6,656 bases of DNA. Origin: Akkermansiaceae bacterium. GTDB taxonomy: Bacteria; Verrucomicrobiota; Verrucomicrobiia; Verrucomicrobiales; Akkermansiaceae. The stretch is taken from NCBI GenBank assembly GCA_023301545.1, contig JALZUI010000175.1, forward strand, positions 1 through 6,656, in the 5' to 3' direction. Within the stretch, counting starts at the first letter, position 1; every line of letters begins with the position of its first letter. The position numbers and the translations under genes are program-made. Under the pieces are notes generated by a model. It searched no databases, was not told where the DNA came from, and saw nothing but the letters and a program-made list of their open reading frames with translations. Positions 1-6,628 of the stretch are shown here, in pieces.

Positions 1-83
1 GCGCATTCTGGTTTTAAAAGAAAATTGCCTTCTGGTTGAAAAATAACTTTATTAATACTTCTTTACTAATTATAGATACATTT

Positions 84-2105
84 GTGCAAGATGAGAGCCT
101 AACAACATTAGACGGAATGTATTCCGACTATTTCCTAGATTATGCGAGTTACGTTATCTTGGAGCGTGCGGTTCCTCACCTGGGTGATGGATTGAAACCC
201 GTGCAGCGCCGGATACTCCATTCACTAAAGGAAAAGGACGATGGTAGGTATAGCAAGGTGGCCAATATTGTAGGTCATACCATGCAGTACCACCCGCATG
301 GTGATGCCGCTATTGGGGATGCCTTTATCGGATTGGGGCAAAAAGAGCTCCTAATTGATACGCAAGGAAACTGGGGAAATACCCTAACTGGTGACCGCGC
401 GGCTGCTCCTCGATACATTGAAGCTCGTCTGACTCCCTTTGCCAAAGAGGTGTCCTTTAACCCGAAAACTACCGAATGGACAGTCTCCTATGACGGGCGG
501 AATAAGGAGCCTGTTACTCTTCCCATGAAGTTTCCCTTGCTCTTAGCGCAAGGAGTGGAAGGAATTGCGGTAGGACTAGCCTGTAAGATCTTGCCTCATA
601 ATTTCATCGAACTCATCGATGCCTCGATCTGTCACTTACGAAAGCAGCCTTTTGAGCTTCATCCTGATTTCCCTACGGGTGGAATCGCCGACACTTCCGA
701 TTACCGTGATGGTCTAAGAGGTGGAAAAGTAAGGGTGCGCGCCAAGATCGAAATTGAAAAAGGGCGTATTTTACGAATTACGGACGTTCCTTTCGGTGTT
801 ACGACCTCCTCTCTTCAGGATTCGATCGTAGCAGCTAATGAAAAGGGAAAAATCAAAATCACCCACGTCGATGACCTTACAGCCGAACGTGCAGACATCC
901 AAGTCACGCTTCCAACGGGTTCGGATATGGAGGCCACACGTGACGCGCTCTATGCCTTTACTGATTGCGGAGTCACGATCTCTCCGAACGCCTGTATCAT
1001 TGCCGATGGAAAACCTCAATTTATCGGAGTCTCTGAGATTCTGCGCCGTAACACCGATGAGACCAAAGAGCTCTTAAAGCTGGAACTCGAAATCGCCTTG
1101 CGTGAGTTGCATGATAAATGGCATTTTTGCTCGCTAGAGAAGATCTTTATCGAGAATCGAATTTACCGTGATATTGAGGAGAGTGAAACTTGGGAAGCGG
1201 TTCTGAAGGCGATTGATGAGGGCTTGGATCCTTTTAAATCGATGCTCCGCCGTGAGGTGGTCGAAGATGACCTCGTCCGTTTGACCGAGATTAAGATTAA
1301 GCGAATTTCTAAGTTCGACGCCTTCAAGGCCGATGAAGAGGTTAAGCGATTAGAAGGTGACATCGAGGAGACGGAGAAAAACCTTCGTAACCTGACTCGT
1401 TACTGTATTCGCTATTTTGAGAACCTGAAGAAAAAGTTCGGTAAAGATAAGGAGCGCATGACGGAGCTTTCGACATTTGAGCGCGTTGACCGCACGATGG
1501 TTGCGCTCGCTACGGAGGTTCTTTACCTCGATGCGAAGCTAGGCTTTGCTGGTTATTCTACTTCGCTTAAAAAGGAAGGTGAGGATTTAGGGAAATGTTC
1601 TAAGCTGGATGATATTATTTGGATTACTACAGGTGGAGTCCTCAGCGTTGATAAGGTTGGGGAGAAGGTCTTTGTAGGTAAAAATCCGACTCATGTAGCG
1701 CTCTTCAAAAAAGATCAGCCTAAATACTACTGTGTGATTTATCGCGATGGCCGTGACGGCTACTTCTACGCTAAGCGTTTCCAAATCGGAGGCATCACAA
1801 GAGGCAAGGAATATGATCTGACCCTAGGAAAAGCGGGGTCGAGAATTATGCACTTCATGACCTTTGATTCGGAAGAGGAGTCTTCTGCGCACTCAGTTAC
1901 AATCAACTTTAAATCCGGATTAGGGCTGCGTAATCTAAATCGTCAGTTCAACTTTGGCGAGATCGCAGTTAAAGGTCGCGGGGTGAAAGGCAATATCGTC
2001 GCCAAAAACTCTGTCGCTTCAATTACGAGAGGGCAAAAGGCAGAGGAAGAAGCACAAGCTGAGAACGCTGAAGATACAGTGGCTCCAGATGAGACGGCGT
2101 CATAA
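84..2105 (+). CDS. parC: DNA topoisomerase IV subunit A (ParC-like, GyrA/ParC family)
   Basis: This is the DNA-cleaving subunit of a type IIA topoisomerase, which with ParE unlinks daughter chromosomes by ATP-driven double-strand passage. Counting from the GTG at 84 (673 residues), the winged-helix breakage domain carries QRR at 41-43, HPHGD at 70-74, and APRY with catalytic Tyr111. The GIAVG loop at 160-164 holds the intercalating isoleucine (Ile161). A tower domain and a charged coiled-coil gate (about 350-460) follow, then a short C-terminal domain with a degenerate GyrA box, KGRGVKG, at 630-636 and an acidic Glu/Ala tail. The length is below E. coli ParC (752) and GyrA (875) because the C-terminal domain is reduced, which favours ParC over GyrA. 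The start is uncertain. The frame is open from 18, so TTG at 36 is possible, but it would add 16 AT-rich residues unlike the family; ATG at 117 would begin right at the conserved MYSDYFLDYA. No start has a clear Shine-Dalgarno. A ParE gene may lie upstream, outside the window. Confidence 0.92.
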   Translation: MQDESLTTLDGMYSDYFLDYASYVILERAVPHLGDGLKPVQRRILHSLKEKDDGRYSKVANIVGHTMQYHPHGDAAIGDAFIGLGQKELLIDTQGNWGNTLTGDRAAAPRYIEARLTPFAKEVSFNPKTTEWTVSYDGRNKEPVTLPMKFPLLLAQGVEGIAVGLACKILPHNFIELIDASICHLRKQPFELHPDFPTGGIADTSDYRDGLRGGKVRVRAKIEIEKGRILRITDVPFGVTTSSLQDSIVAANEKGKIKITHVDDLTAERADIQVTLPTGSDMEATRDALYAFTDCGVTISPNACIIADGKPQFIGVSEILRRNTDETKELLKLELEIALRELHDKWHFCSLEKIFIENRIYRDIEESETWEAVLKAIDEGLDPFKSMLRREVVEDDLVRLTEIKIKRISKFDAFKADEEVKRLEGDIEETEKNLRNLTRYCIRYFENLKKKFGKDKERMTELSTFERVDRTMVALATEVLYLDAKLGFAGYSTSLKKEGEDLGKCSKLDDIIWITTGGVLSVDKVGEKVFVGKNPTHVALFKKDQPKYYCVIYRDGRDGYFYAKRFQIGGITRGKEYDLTLGKAGSRIMHFMTFDSEEESSAHSVTINFKSGLGLRNLNRQFNFGEIAVKGRGVKGNIVAKNSVASITRGQKAEEEAQAENAEDTVAPDETAS

Positions 2106-2167
2106 TTTTATAGCACAACCCTCAGCGGGATTTATTAAGGGATTTCCCATCTAAGGGTCTTCTTTTT

Positions 2168-2187
2168 TCTGCGTAAAATTACGCGGA
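2168..2187. repeat. Inverted repeat in the purL leader, possible operator or small hairpin
   Basis: GCGTAA at 2171-2176 and TTACGC at 2179-2184 are perfect inverted repeats around a two-base AA centre. With flanking pairs (one G-T) the symmetry extends to 2168-2187. A two-base centre is too tight for a good RNA hairpin, so a protein-binding dyad is the more natural reading. It lies 21 bases before the ATG of the upstream ORF, where a repressor of the purine gene could bind. I do not recognise the motif as a known regulator site, and a chance palindrome of this length is possible. Confidence 0.3.
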
Positions 2188-2196
2188 AGTATATGA

Positions 2197-2225
2197 AGGA
2201 GAAAATAGATGAAAAAAGTTCTCCT
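2197..2225 (+). promoter_or_regulatory. Hairpin that would sequester the upstream ORF ribosome binding site
   Basis: AGGAGAA (2197-2203) is perfectly complementary to TTCTCCT (2219-2225), giving a seven-pair stem with a 15-base loop. The stem holds the whole Shine-Dalgarno of the short upstream ORF, and the loop holds its ATG. The downstream arm, positions 2219-2224, can instead pair with GGAGAG at 2294-2299, the only Shine-Dalgarno-like element before purL (six pairs, the last a G-U). The two pairings exclude each other, so translation of the upstream ORF could affect access to the purL site. The complementarity is visible in the sequence; a regulatory role is inference. Confidence 0.3.
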
Positions 2226-2247
2226 AATCCCCGATTTGATTGCATAG
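2209..2247 (+). CDS. Putative 12-residue upstream ORF (leader peptide) before purL
   Basis: The ORF encodes MKKVLLIPDLIA and stops at TAG. Its ribosome binding site, AAGGAG at 2196-2201, is seven bases from the ATG and is the strongest in the window, far better than that of purL. It is in the same reading frame as purL, separated from it by TAG at 2245 and TGA at 2305. The peptide is not rich in one amino acid, so classical amino-acid attenuation is unlikely. It could be a translated uORF that sets ribosome access to purL, or the stump of a decayed gene: the opening residues look like the start of a cytosolic enzyme, with a Lys-Lys and a hydrophobic strand. It lies between the 2168-2187 dyad and a small hairpin at 2249-2271. 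Confidence 0.35.
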   Translation: MKKVLLIPDLIA

Positions 2248-2248
2248 A

Positions 2249-2271
2249 CCTCTGAGCAGAAATCTCAAAGG
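2249..2271 (+). promoter_or_regulatory. Small hairpin between the uORF stop and purL
   Basis: CCTCTGAG (2249-2256) pairs with CTCAAAGG (2264-2271) apart from one C-A mismatch, across a seven-base loop. It starts one base after the uORF stop codon. No T-run follows, so it is not an intrinsic terminator. It might shorten the effective distance between the uORF and purL or be a chance fold. Confidence 0.2.
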
Positions 2272-2293
2272 ACGGATCGATTGCGATGCGTTT

Positions 2294-2299
2294 GGAGAG
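2294..2299 (+). promoter_or_regulatory. Poorly placed Shine-Dalgarno before purL
   Basis: GGAGAG is the only purine-rich candidate near the purL start. It ends 17 bases before the ATG at 2317, too far for efficient initiation there. It is instead four bases from an out-of-frame ATG at 2304, which opens a 46-codon frame overlapping purL and ending at 2444. The frame of purL is closed upstream by TGA at 2305-2307, so no earlier in-frame start exists. Either purL starts without a good Shine-Dalgarno, or re-initiation after a short upstream frame is involved. Confidence 0.35.
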
Positions 2300-2316
2300 A
2301 GCAATGACGAGCTACT

Positions 2317-5300
2317 ATGATCAACCGCGTATATGTCGAAAAGAAAGAAGCCTTCGCAAGGGAAGGGGCTTCACTATTACAAGAACTCCGAGCCAGCTTA
2401 AGGAACGAGAGTGTATCGAATTTGCGCGTCCTTCAGCGCTATGATGTTGAAGGGTTAAGCGAGGCTGAATTTCAGCAAGCATGTGAAACAGTTTTTGCCG
2501 AAGCTCAAGTGGATGGTTTCACGCTTGAACTCGACCTTTCCGGTAGTGAGACGGCCTTTGCAGTCGAGTTTCTTCCGGGTCAATTTGATCAACGTGCAGA
2601 CTCCGCAGCACAATGTCTTAAAATTCTTACTGGTAATGATTCTTCGGTAGTTGCTCATGCTAAAGTGTATGTCTTAGAAGGTTCTGTTTCATCCTCTGAG
2701 CTAGAGGCTATCAAGCAGTACGTGATTAATCCTGTAGATTCACGTGAGGCCTCAATGGAGGCTCGCAAAAGCCTAATCAAAGAAGCGGGAACTCCTGCAG
2801 ATGTTGCCGTGCTAGAGGGCTTTACTTCTGCTAGTGAAGATCAACTGGCGACGATGGCGAGTGAGTTTGGCCTCGCAATGCCCCTGGTCGACCTCGTTCA
2901 TATTCAAAAGCAATTCCGCGATACCGAAGACCGTGATCCAACGATCACAGAGCTAAAAATGCTCGATACCTATTGGTCTGATCACTGTCGCCACACGACC
3001 TTCCTCACCGCTTTGGATCATATCGAATTTGCCGAAGGTTGTCCTCCTTCCTTTGCCGCTGCTTATGACTCGTACAAAGAAGCTCGCGAAGTCGTCTATG
3101 GTGCCGATACACAGCGCCCAGAAACGATGATGGACATGGCTTGTATTGCGATGAAAGAACTCCGCAAGACCGGGGAGCTAGATAATTTAGAAGTCTCCGA
3201 GGAGATTAACGCGGCATCTATCGAAGTTGAAATTGAGATCGATGGTAAGCCTGAGGCGTATCTTGTTATGTTTAAGAACGAGACGCACAACCACCCAACG
3301 GAGATTGAACCTTTTGGCGGTGCGGCTACCTGTTTAGGTGGTGCTATTCGTGACCCTCTTTCTGGTCGTTCTTACGTTTACCAAGCGATGCGTGTAACTG
3401 GTGCGGCTGATCCTACGGTTCCGTACAGTGAGACGATGCCAGGGAAGCTCCCTCAGAAAAAAATCTGTGTTGAAGCCTCCGAAGGTTACTCTAGTTACGG
3501 AAACCAAATCGGACTTGCTACAGGTTCTGTGGCGGAGGTTTACCATCCGAACTTCGTTGCGAAGCGCATGGAGATTGGGGCGGTAGTAGCTGCGGCGCCT
3601 AAGAAAAATGTATTCCGTGGCGCTCCTGCTACTGGTGACGTGATCCTTCTAATGGGTGGCCGTACTGGTCGTGATGGCGTAGGTGGTGCAACAGGTTCAT
3701 CCAAGGAGCATACCGAAACCGCACTTGATAATTCTGCTGAAGTGCAGAAAGGGAACCCCCCCGTAGAGCGCGCTCTACAGCGTTTGTTCCGTAACCCAGT
3801 TCTCGCTCCTAAGATTAAGATTTGTAACGATTTTGGAGCAGGTGGAGTGTCTGTCGCCATTGGTGAATTAGCACCGAGCCTTCAAATCGACCTCGACCAA
3901 GTACGCAAAAAGTACGATGGTCTCGATGGAACTGAAATCGCGATTTCTGAGTCCCAAGAGCGTATGGCGGTGATCGTTGATCCATCAGATGTGGATTACT
4001 TTATCGCAGAAGCGGACAAGGAAAACCTAGAATGTTACAAGGTCGCTGATGTGACGGACACTGGACGTCTAGTGATGACTTGGCGTGGAAAAGTGATCGT
4101 TGACCTCGAACGTGAATTTCTTGATACCAACGGAGTACAGCAAACCGCTCAGGCCAAGCTGCACCCACCAGTAGCTGCTGATAGTCCGCTTGGTAAAGTA
4201 TCTACCGAACTCGACTTTTGTGACCAATCCTCCTTCTCAGAAAAATTCCTCACTCTTGCAGGGAATCTGAACTTTGCTTCGCAAAAAGGCCTGATGGAGC
4301 GATTTGATGGCACGATTGGCGCTGGCTCTGTCCTCCATCCTTTAGGTGGACAAACCCAACTCACGCCGACTGATGCAATGGTGGCAAAAATCCCTGTTCT
4401 TAATGGTGAAACTGATGCCGCTACTTACATGTCTTGGGGGTATAACCCACGCCTCGCTAGTTGGAGTCCTTTCCACGGAGCGGCTTACGCCTTGACGCAA
4501 TCAGTCTGTCGTATCGTATCTGCTGGAGCTCAGCTTTCTGACATTCGCCTGACTCTGCAGGAGTACTTTGAAAAACTCGGTAATGATAAGAGCCGCTGGG
4601 GCAAACCAGTAGCTGCTCTTCTCGGTGCCTTACACGTTCAACGCTCCCTACGCCTTGGTGCCATTGGTGGTAAGGATAGTATGTCCGGAACGTTTAAAGA
4701 TATTGATGTTCCTCCTACTTTGGTCTCATTCGCTCTAGCTCCAGGACTCGCCTCTAATGCGATTTCTCCTGAATTTAAACAAGCGGACTCTAACCTCTAC
4801 CTGATTGAAACGCCTAGAGCTGAAGACGGCTTGCCTCAGTTTGACCAGTTAATGAAGATTGCTAGTGAACTGCATGAACTCATTGCCAGTGGCAAAATCC
4901 TAGCCGCTCACTCACTGGGTGAAGGTGGAATTGCAGAGGGACTAATGAAGATGTCACTTGGTAACCATATTGGAGCGAAGGTGACGGAGGCGAATGTCTT
5001 CACTGAAAAATACGCCTCCTTCCTTATCGAGTGTGAAGGCGAACTACCCGCTAGCCTAAATGCACAACTGATTGGTCAAACCACAGATGACGTAACTCTG
5101 GAAGTTGCAGGAGAATCTGTTCTCCTAGCTGAACTTGAGAGCGCTTACCTTGGCAAGCTTGAAGGGGTCTACCCTAACCAAGCTCCTTCTCTCGGCTTAG
5201 TTTCTAAAGAGGTCGCGACGATCTCATCAGAGGTTGCTCCCGTGGTTACCAAATCAAGCCAACCTACGGCTAAACCTCGTGTGATCATCCCCGTGTTCCC

Positions 5301-6069
5301 AGGAAGTAACTGTGAGTATGATACCGCTAAGGCTTTTGAAAAAGCTGGAGCAGAGGCTGAAACGCTTGTTTTCCGTAACCTTACGGCCTCGGCAGTTGAG
5401 GAATCTCTCGATGCCTTTGCGAAGCAGATTGATAATTCTCAGATCCTGATGATTCCTGGTGGCTTTAGTGCCGGTGATGAACCTGACGGCTCTGGCAAAT
5501 TTATCGCCGCTGTACTTCGTAATGAGCGAGTCAAAGATGCAATCCACCGCCTCCTACATGAGCGCGATGGTTTAGCTCTAGGAATCTGTAATGGTTTCCA
5601 AGCTCTGATCAAAACCGGTCTTCTCCCACATGGCGAGATTAAGGCCTCGACTCCTCAGGACCCCACTCTGACGTACAATACAATTGGGCGTCACGTTGCT
5701 CGCTACGCAGAGACTCGTATCTCCTCCACTAAATCACCGTGGTTATCCAAGACTGCAGTTGGTGATATTCACAATATTGCGTTTTCTCATGGGGAAGGGC
5801 GTTTCATGGCTAGTCCTGAAACGATGGAAGCTCTCATTGCGAACGGTCAAATCGCGACTCAATATGTCGATAACTCAGGGGAAGCGAGCATGGATATCTC
5901 CGCGAACCCGAATGGCTCTGTTTTTGCGGTAGAGGGAATTTGTTCTCCTGACGGTAAGGTCTTTGGTAAGATGGGGCATACCGAACGAGAAGGTGCTAAC
6001 CTCGCTAAAAATATCGCGGGTAATAAGTATCAAGCGCTCTTTGAAGGGGGCGTAGAGTACTTCGTTTAA
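2317..6069 (+). CDS. purL: Phosphoribosylformylglycinamidine synthase, single-chain (PurSLQ fusion, clostridial type)
   Basis: The enzyme catalyses the fourth step of purine synthesis: FGAR + glutamine + ATP to FGAM + glutamate + ADP + Pi, in the cytosol. It has 1250 residues, close to the roughly 1240 of the clostridial-type family (E. coli PurL has 1295). A PurS-like N-terminus (about 1-140; VEKK at 7-10, LPGQFDQRADSAAQC at 86-100) leads to a linker with DHCRH at 222-226. The first synthetase half has HNHPTEIEPFGG at 324-335, a glycine-rich GGRTGRDGVGG at 447-457 and NDFGAGG at 504-510. The second half has GGKDSMSG from 784 and the AHSLGEGG motif with His865. The amidotransferase domain (about 986-1250) has nucleophile Cys1091 in GICNGFQ and partners His1221 and Glu1223 in GHTERE. 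All key residues are present, so it should be active. The ATG at 2317 is the first in-frame start and gives the expected family N-terminus. No purine-biosynthesis neighbour is visible, and transcription ends at the hairpin at 6103-6139. Confidence 0.97.
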   Translation: MINRVYVEKKEAFAREGASLLQELRASLRNESVSNLRVLQRYDVEGLSEAEFQQACETVFAEAQVDGFTLELDLSGSETAFAVEFLPGQFDQRADSAAQCLKILTGNDSSVVAHAKVYVLEGSVSSSELEAIKQYVINPVDSREASMEARKSLIKEAGTPADVAVLEGFTSASEDQLATMASEFGLAMPLVDLVHIQKQFRDTEDRDPTITELKMLDTYWSDHCRHTTFLTALDHIEFAEGCPPSFAAAYDSYKEAREVVYGADTQRPETMMDMACIAMKELRKTGELDNLEVSEEINAASIEVEIEIDGKPEAYLVMFKNETHNHPTEIEPFGGAATCLGGAIRDPLSGRSYVYQAMRVTGAADPTVPYSETMPGKLPQKKICVEASEGYSSYGNQIGLATGSVAEVYHPNFVAKRMEIGAVVAAAPKKNVFRGAPATGDVILLMGGRTGRDGVGGATGSSKEHTETALDNSAEVQKGNPPVERALQRLFRNPVLAPKIKICNDFGAGGVSVAIGELAPSLQIDLDQVRKKYDGLDGTEIAISESQERMAVIVDPSDVDYFIAEADKENLECYKVADVTDTGRLVMTWRGKVIVDLEREFLDTNGVQQTAQAKLHPPVAADSPLGKVSTELDFCDQSSFSEKFLTLAGNLNFASQKGLMERFDGTIGAGSVLHPLGGQTQLTPTDAMVAKIPVLNGETDAATYMSWGYNPRLASWSPFHGAAYALTQSVCRIVSAGAQLSDIRLTLQEYFEKLGNDKSRWGKPVAALLGALHVQRSLRLGAIGGKDSMSGTFKDIDVPPTLVSFALAPGLASNAISPEFKQADSNLYLIETPRAEDGLPQFDQLMKIASELHELIASGKILAAHSLGEGGIAEGLMKMSLGNHIGAKVTEANVFTEKYASFLIECEGELPASLNAQLIGQTTDDVTLEVAGESVLLAELESAYLGKLEGVYPNQAPSLGLVSKEVATISSEVAPVVTKSSQPTAKPRVIIPVFPGSNCEYDTAKAFEKAGAEAETLVFRNLTASAVEESLDAFAKQIDNSQILMIPGGFSAGDEPDGSGKFIAAVLRNERVKDAIHRLLHERDGLALGICNGFQALIKTGLLPHGEIKASTPQDPTLTYNTIGRHVARYAETRISSTKSPWLSKTAVGDIHNIAFSHGEGRFMASPETMEALIANGQIATQYVDNSGEASMDISANPNGSVFAVEGICSPDGKVFGKMGHTEREGANLAKNIAGNKYQALFEGGVEYFV

Positions 6070-6102
6070 AGCTATTCGAAAACGATTGGGAATTCACCCC
6101 AC

Positions 6103-6139
6103 AAAAAAGCCAGCGCTCATGAAAGCGCTGGCTTTTTTT
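6103..6139. terminator. Bidirectional intrinsic terminator between purL and the convergent membrane gene
   Basis: A perfect nine-pair GC-rich stem (GCCAGCGCT at 6109-6117, AGCGCTGGC at 6124-6132) encloses a six-base loop. Seven T follow on the plus strand (6133-6139). Six A precede the stem (6103-6108), giving a U-run when transcribed from the minus strand. It lies 33 bases after the purL stop and 15 bases from the stop of the convergent gene, so it probably ends both transcripts. Confidence 0.95.
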
Positions 6140-6154
6140 GGGTAAAAGAGAAAC

Positions 6155-6496
6155 TTAAAAAGGCTTCATGACGCCGAGGTAAGCGGCGAGCGCTCCGGCG
6201 ACTAAGATAACCCCGATCGAGGCTGCTGGTGAAATGAGTTTACGCTTAGCAACTACAAGGAACGCTCCTAGCGCCAACCAGATAACGGCCTTAGCGATAA
6301 TCCAGCCAGGAAACCCGTAGCTATATTTGGCGATCATCCCGAATCCACTTACGAGAATGAGGATCAGTGAAATACCGTGTAAGATTCCGGAGAATTTTTT
6401 AGCATGATCACAGGTAGTAGAGATCATCGATCCCATAGCAGTAAAGAGCGCCATAACACCAGCTAGGTGGATGATTTTATAAATAAGAGGGTCCAT
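6155..6496 (-). CDS. Small four-helix inner-membrane protein, SirB-like
   Basis: This 113-residue protein is almost entirely hydrophobic. Four transmembrane helices are visible at about 6-26, 36-56, 65-83 and 91-110, with no cleavable signal peptide. Features include His10 in helix 1 (KIIHLAG), Cys29-Asp30-His31 in the first loop, His40 at the start of helix 2 (GILHGISLILILVSGFGM), PGWIIAK (63-69) leading into helix 3, and a basic AKRK (83-86) after it. The spacing of the helix-1 and helix-2 histidines and the 'P-x-W-(ILV)-x-AK' step recall SirB-type proteins and, more distantly, the HemJ/CopD four-helix fold. That resemblance is from memory, and the biochemical role is unknown. The ATG at 6496 is the first in-frame start after a TGA; no Shine-Dalgarno is visible before it. 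It is transcribed alone, convergent to purL and downstream of the tRNA on the same strand. Confidence 0.8.
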   Translation of the reverse strand: MDPLIYKIIHLAGVMALFTAMGSMISTTCDHAKKFSGILHGISLILILVSGFGMIAKYSYGFPGWIIAKAVIWLALGAFLVVAKRKLISPAASIGVILVAGALAAYLGVMKPF

Positions 6497-6589
6497 AGTG
6501 GAAGAATCATTAGTCGATCAGTGATCATGATACAACCCCAAAATGGTTTTGATGAGGTGGAGAGGGGAGAACCTTAACAAGAGGAAACT

Positions 6590-6623
6590 AAAAAACCGCC
6601 AATCCGTTAGGATATGGCGGTTT
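6590..6623 (-). terminator. Intrinsic terminator of the tRNA transcript
   Basis: AAACCGCCA (6593-6601) pairs perfectly with TGGCGGTTT (6615-6623). The stem continues inward as ATCC/GGAT around a GTTA loop, with one bulged A at 6614. On the minus strand the hairpin is followed by a run of six U (complement of 6590-6595). It starts five bases after the tRNA CCA end, so it should stop the tRNA transcript before it reaches the membrane-protein gene, which then needs its own promoter in 6497-6589. On the plus strand only TTT follows, so it acts mainly in one direction. Confidence 0.88.
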
Positions 6624-6628
6624 AGTAA

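Noticed and set aside
2131..2168. Possible intrinsic terminator after parC (GGGA/TCCC and CCC/GGG pairings followed by T6 at 2163-2168)
   Set aside because: The best stems are only three or four pairs, and the T-run does not directly follow a stable stem. I cannot tell whether parC and purL are partly co-transcribed.
2106..2316. Purine or other known riboswitch upstream of purL
   Set aside because: I see no conserved purine-riboswitch core or other recognisable aptamer sequence in this gap.
3540..3860. 106-codon open frame on the minus strand inside purL
   Set aside because: It lies opposite conserved purL motifs (the glycine-rich loop and NDFGAGG), its translation is Pro/Arg/Ser-rich low-complexity sequence, and it has no own context; it is a shadow of purL.
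5254..5547. 97-codon open frame on the minus strand opposite the purL amidotransferase domain
   Set aside because: It is antisense to the conserved PGSNCEYD region, has no recognisable domain, and shows composition expected from the complementary strand of purL.
6497..6589. Promoter for the minus-strand membrane gene, with TATCAT (complement of 6527-6532) as a -10 and an 11-base palindrome GATCAGTGATC at 6516-6526
   Set aside because: A promoter is expected here because the tRNA terminator lies just upstream, but no -35 matches at suitable spacing and the palindrome is short, so I do not call either as a feature.
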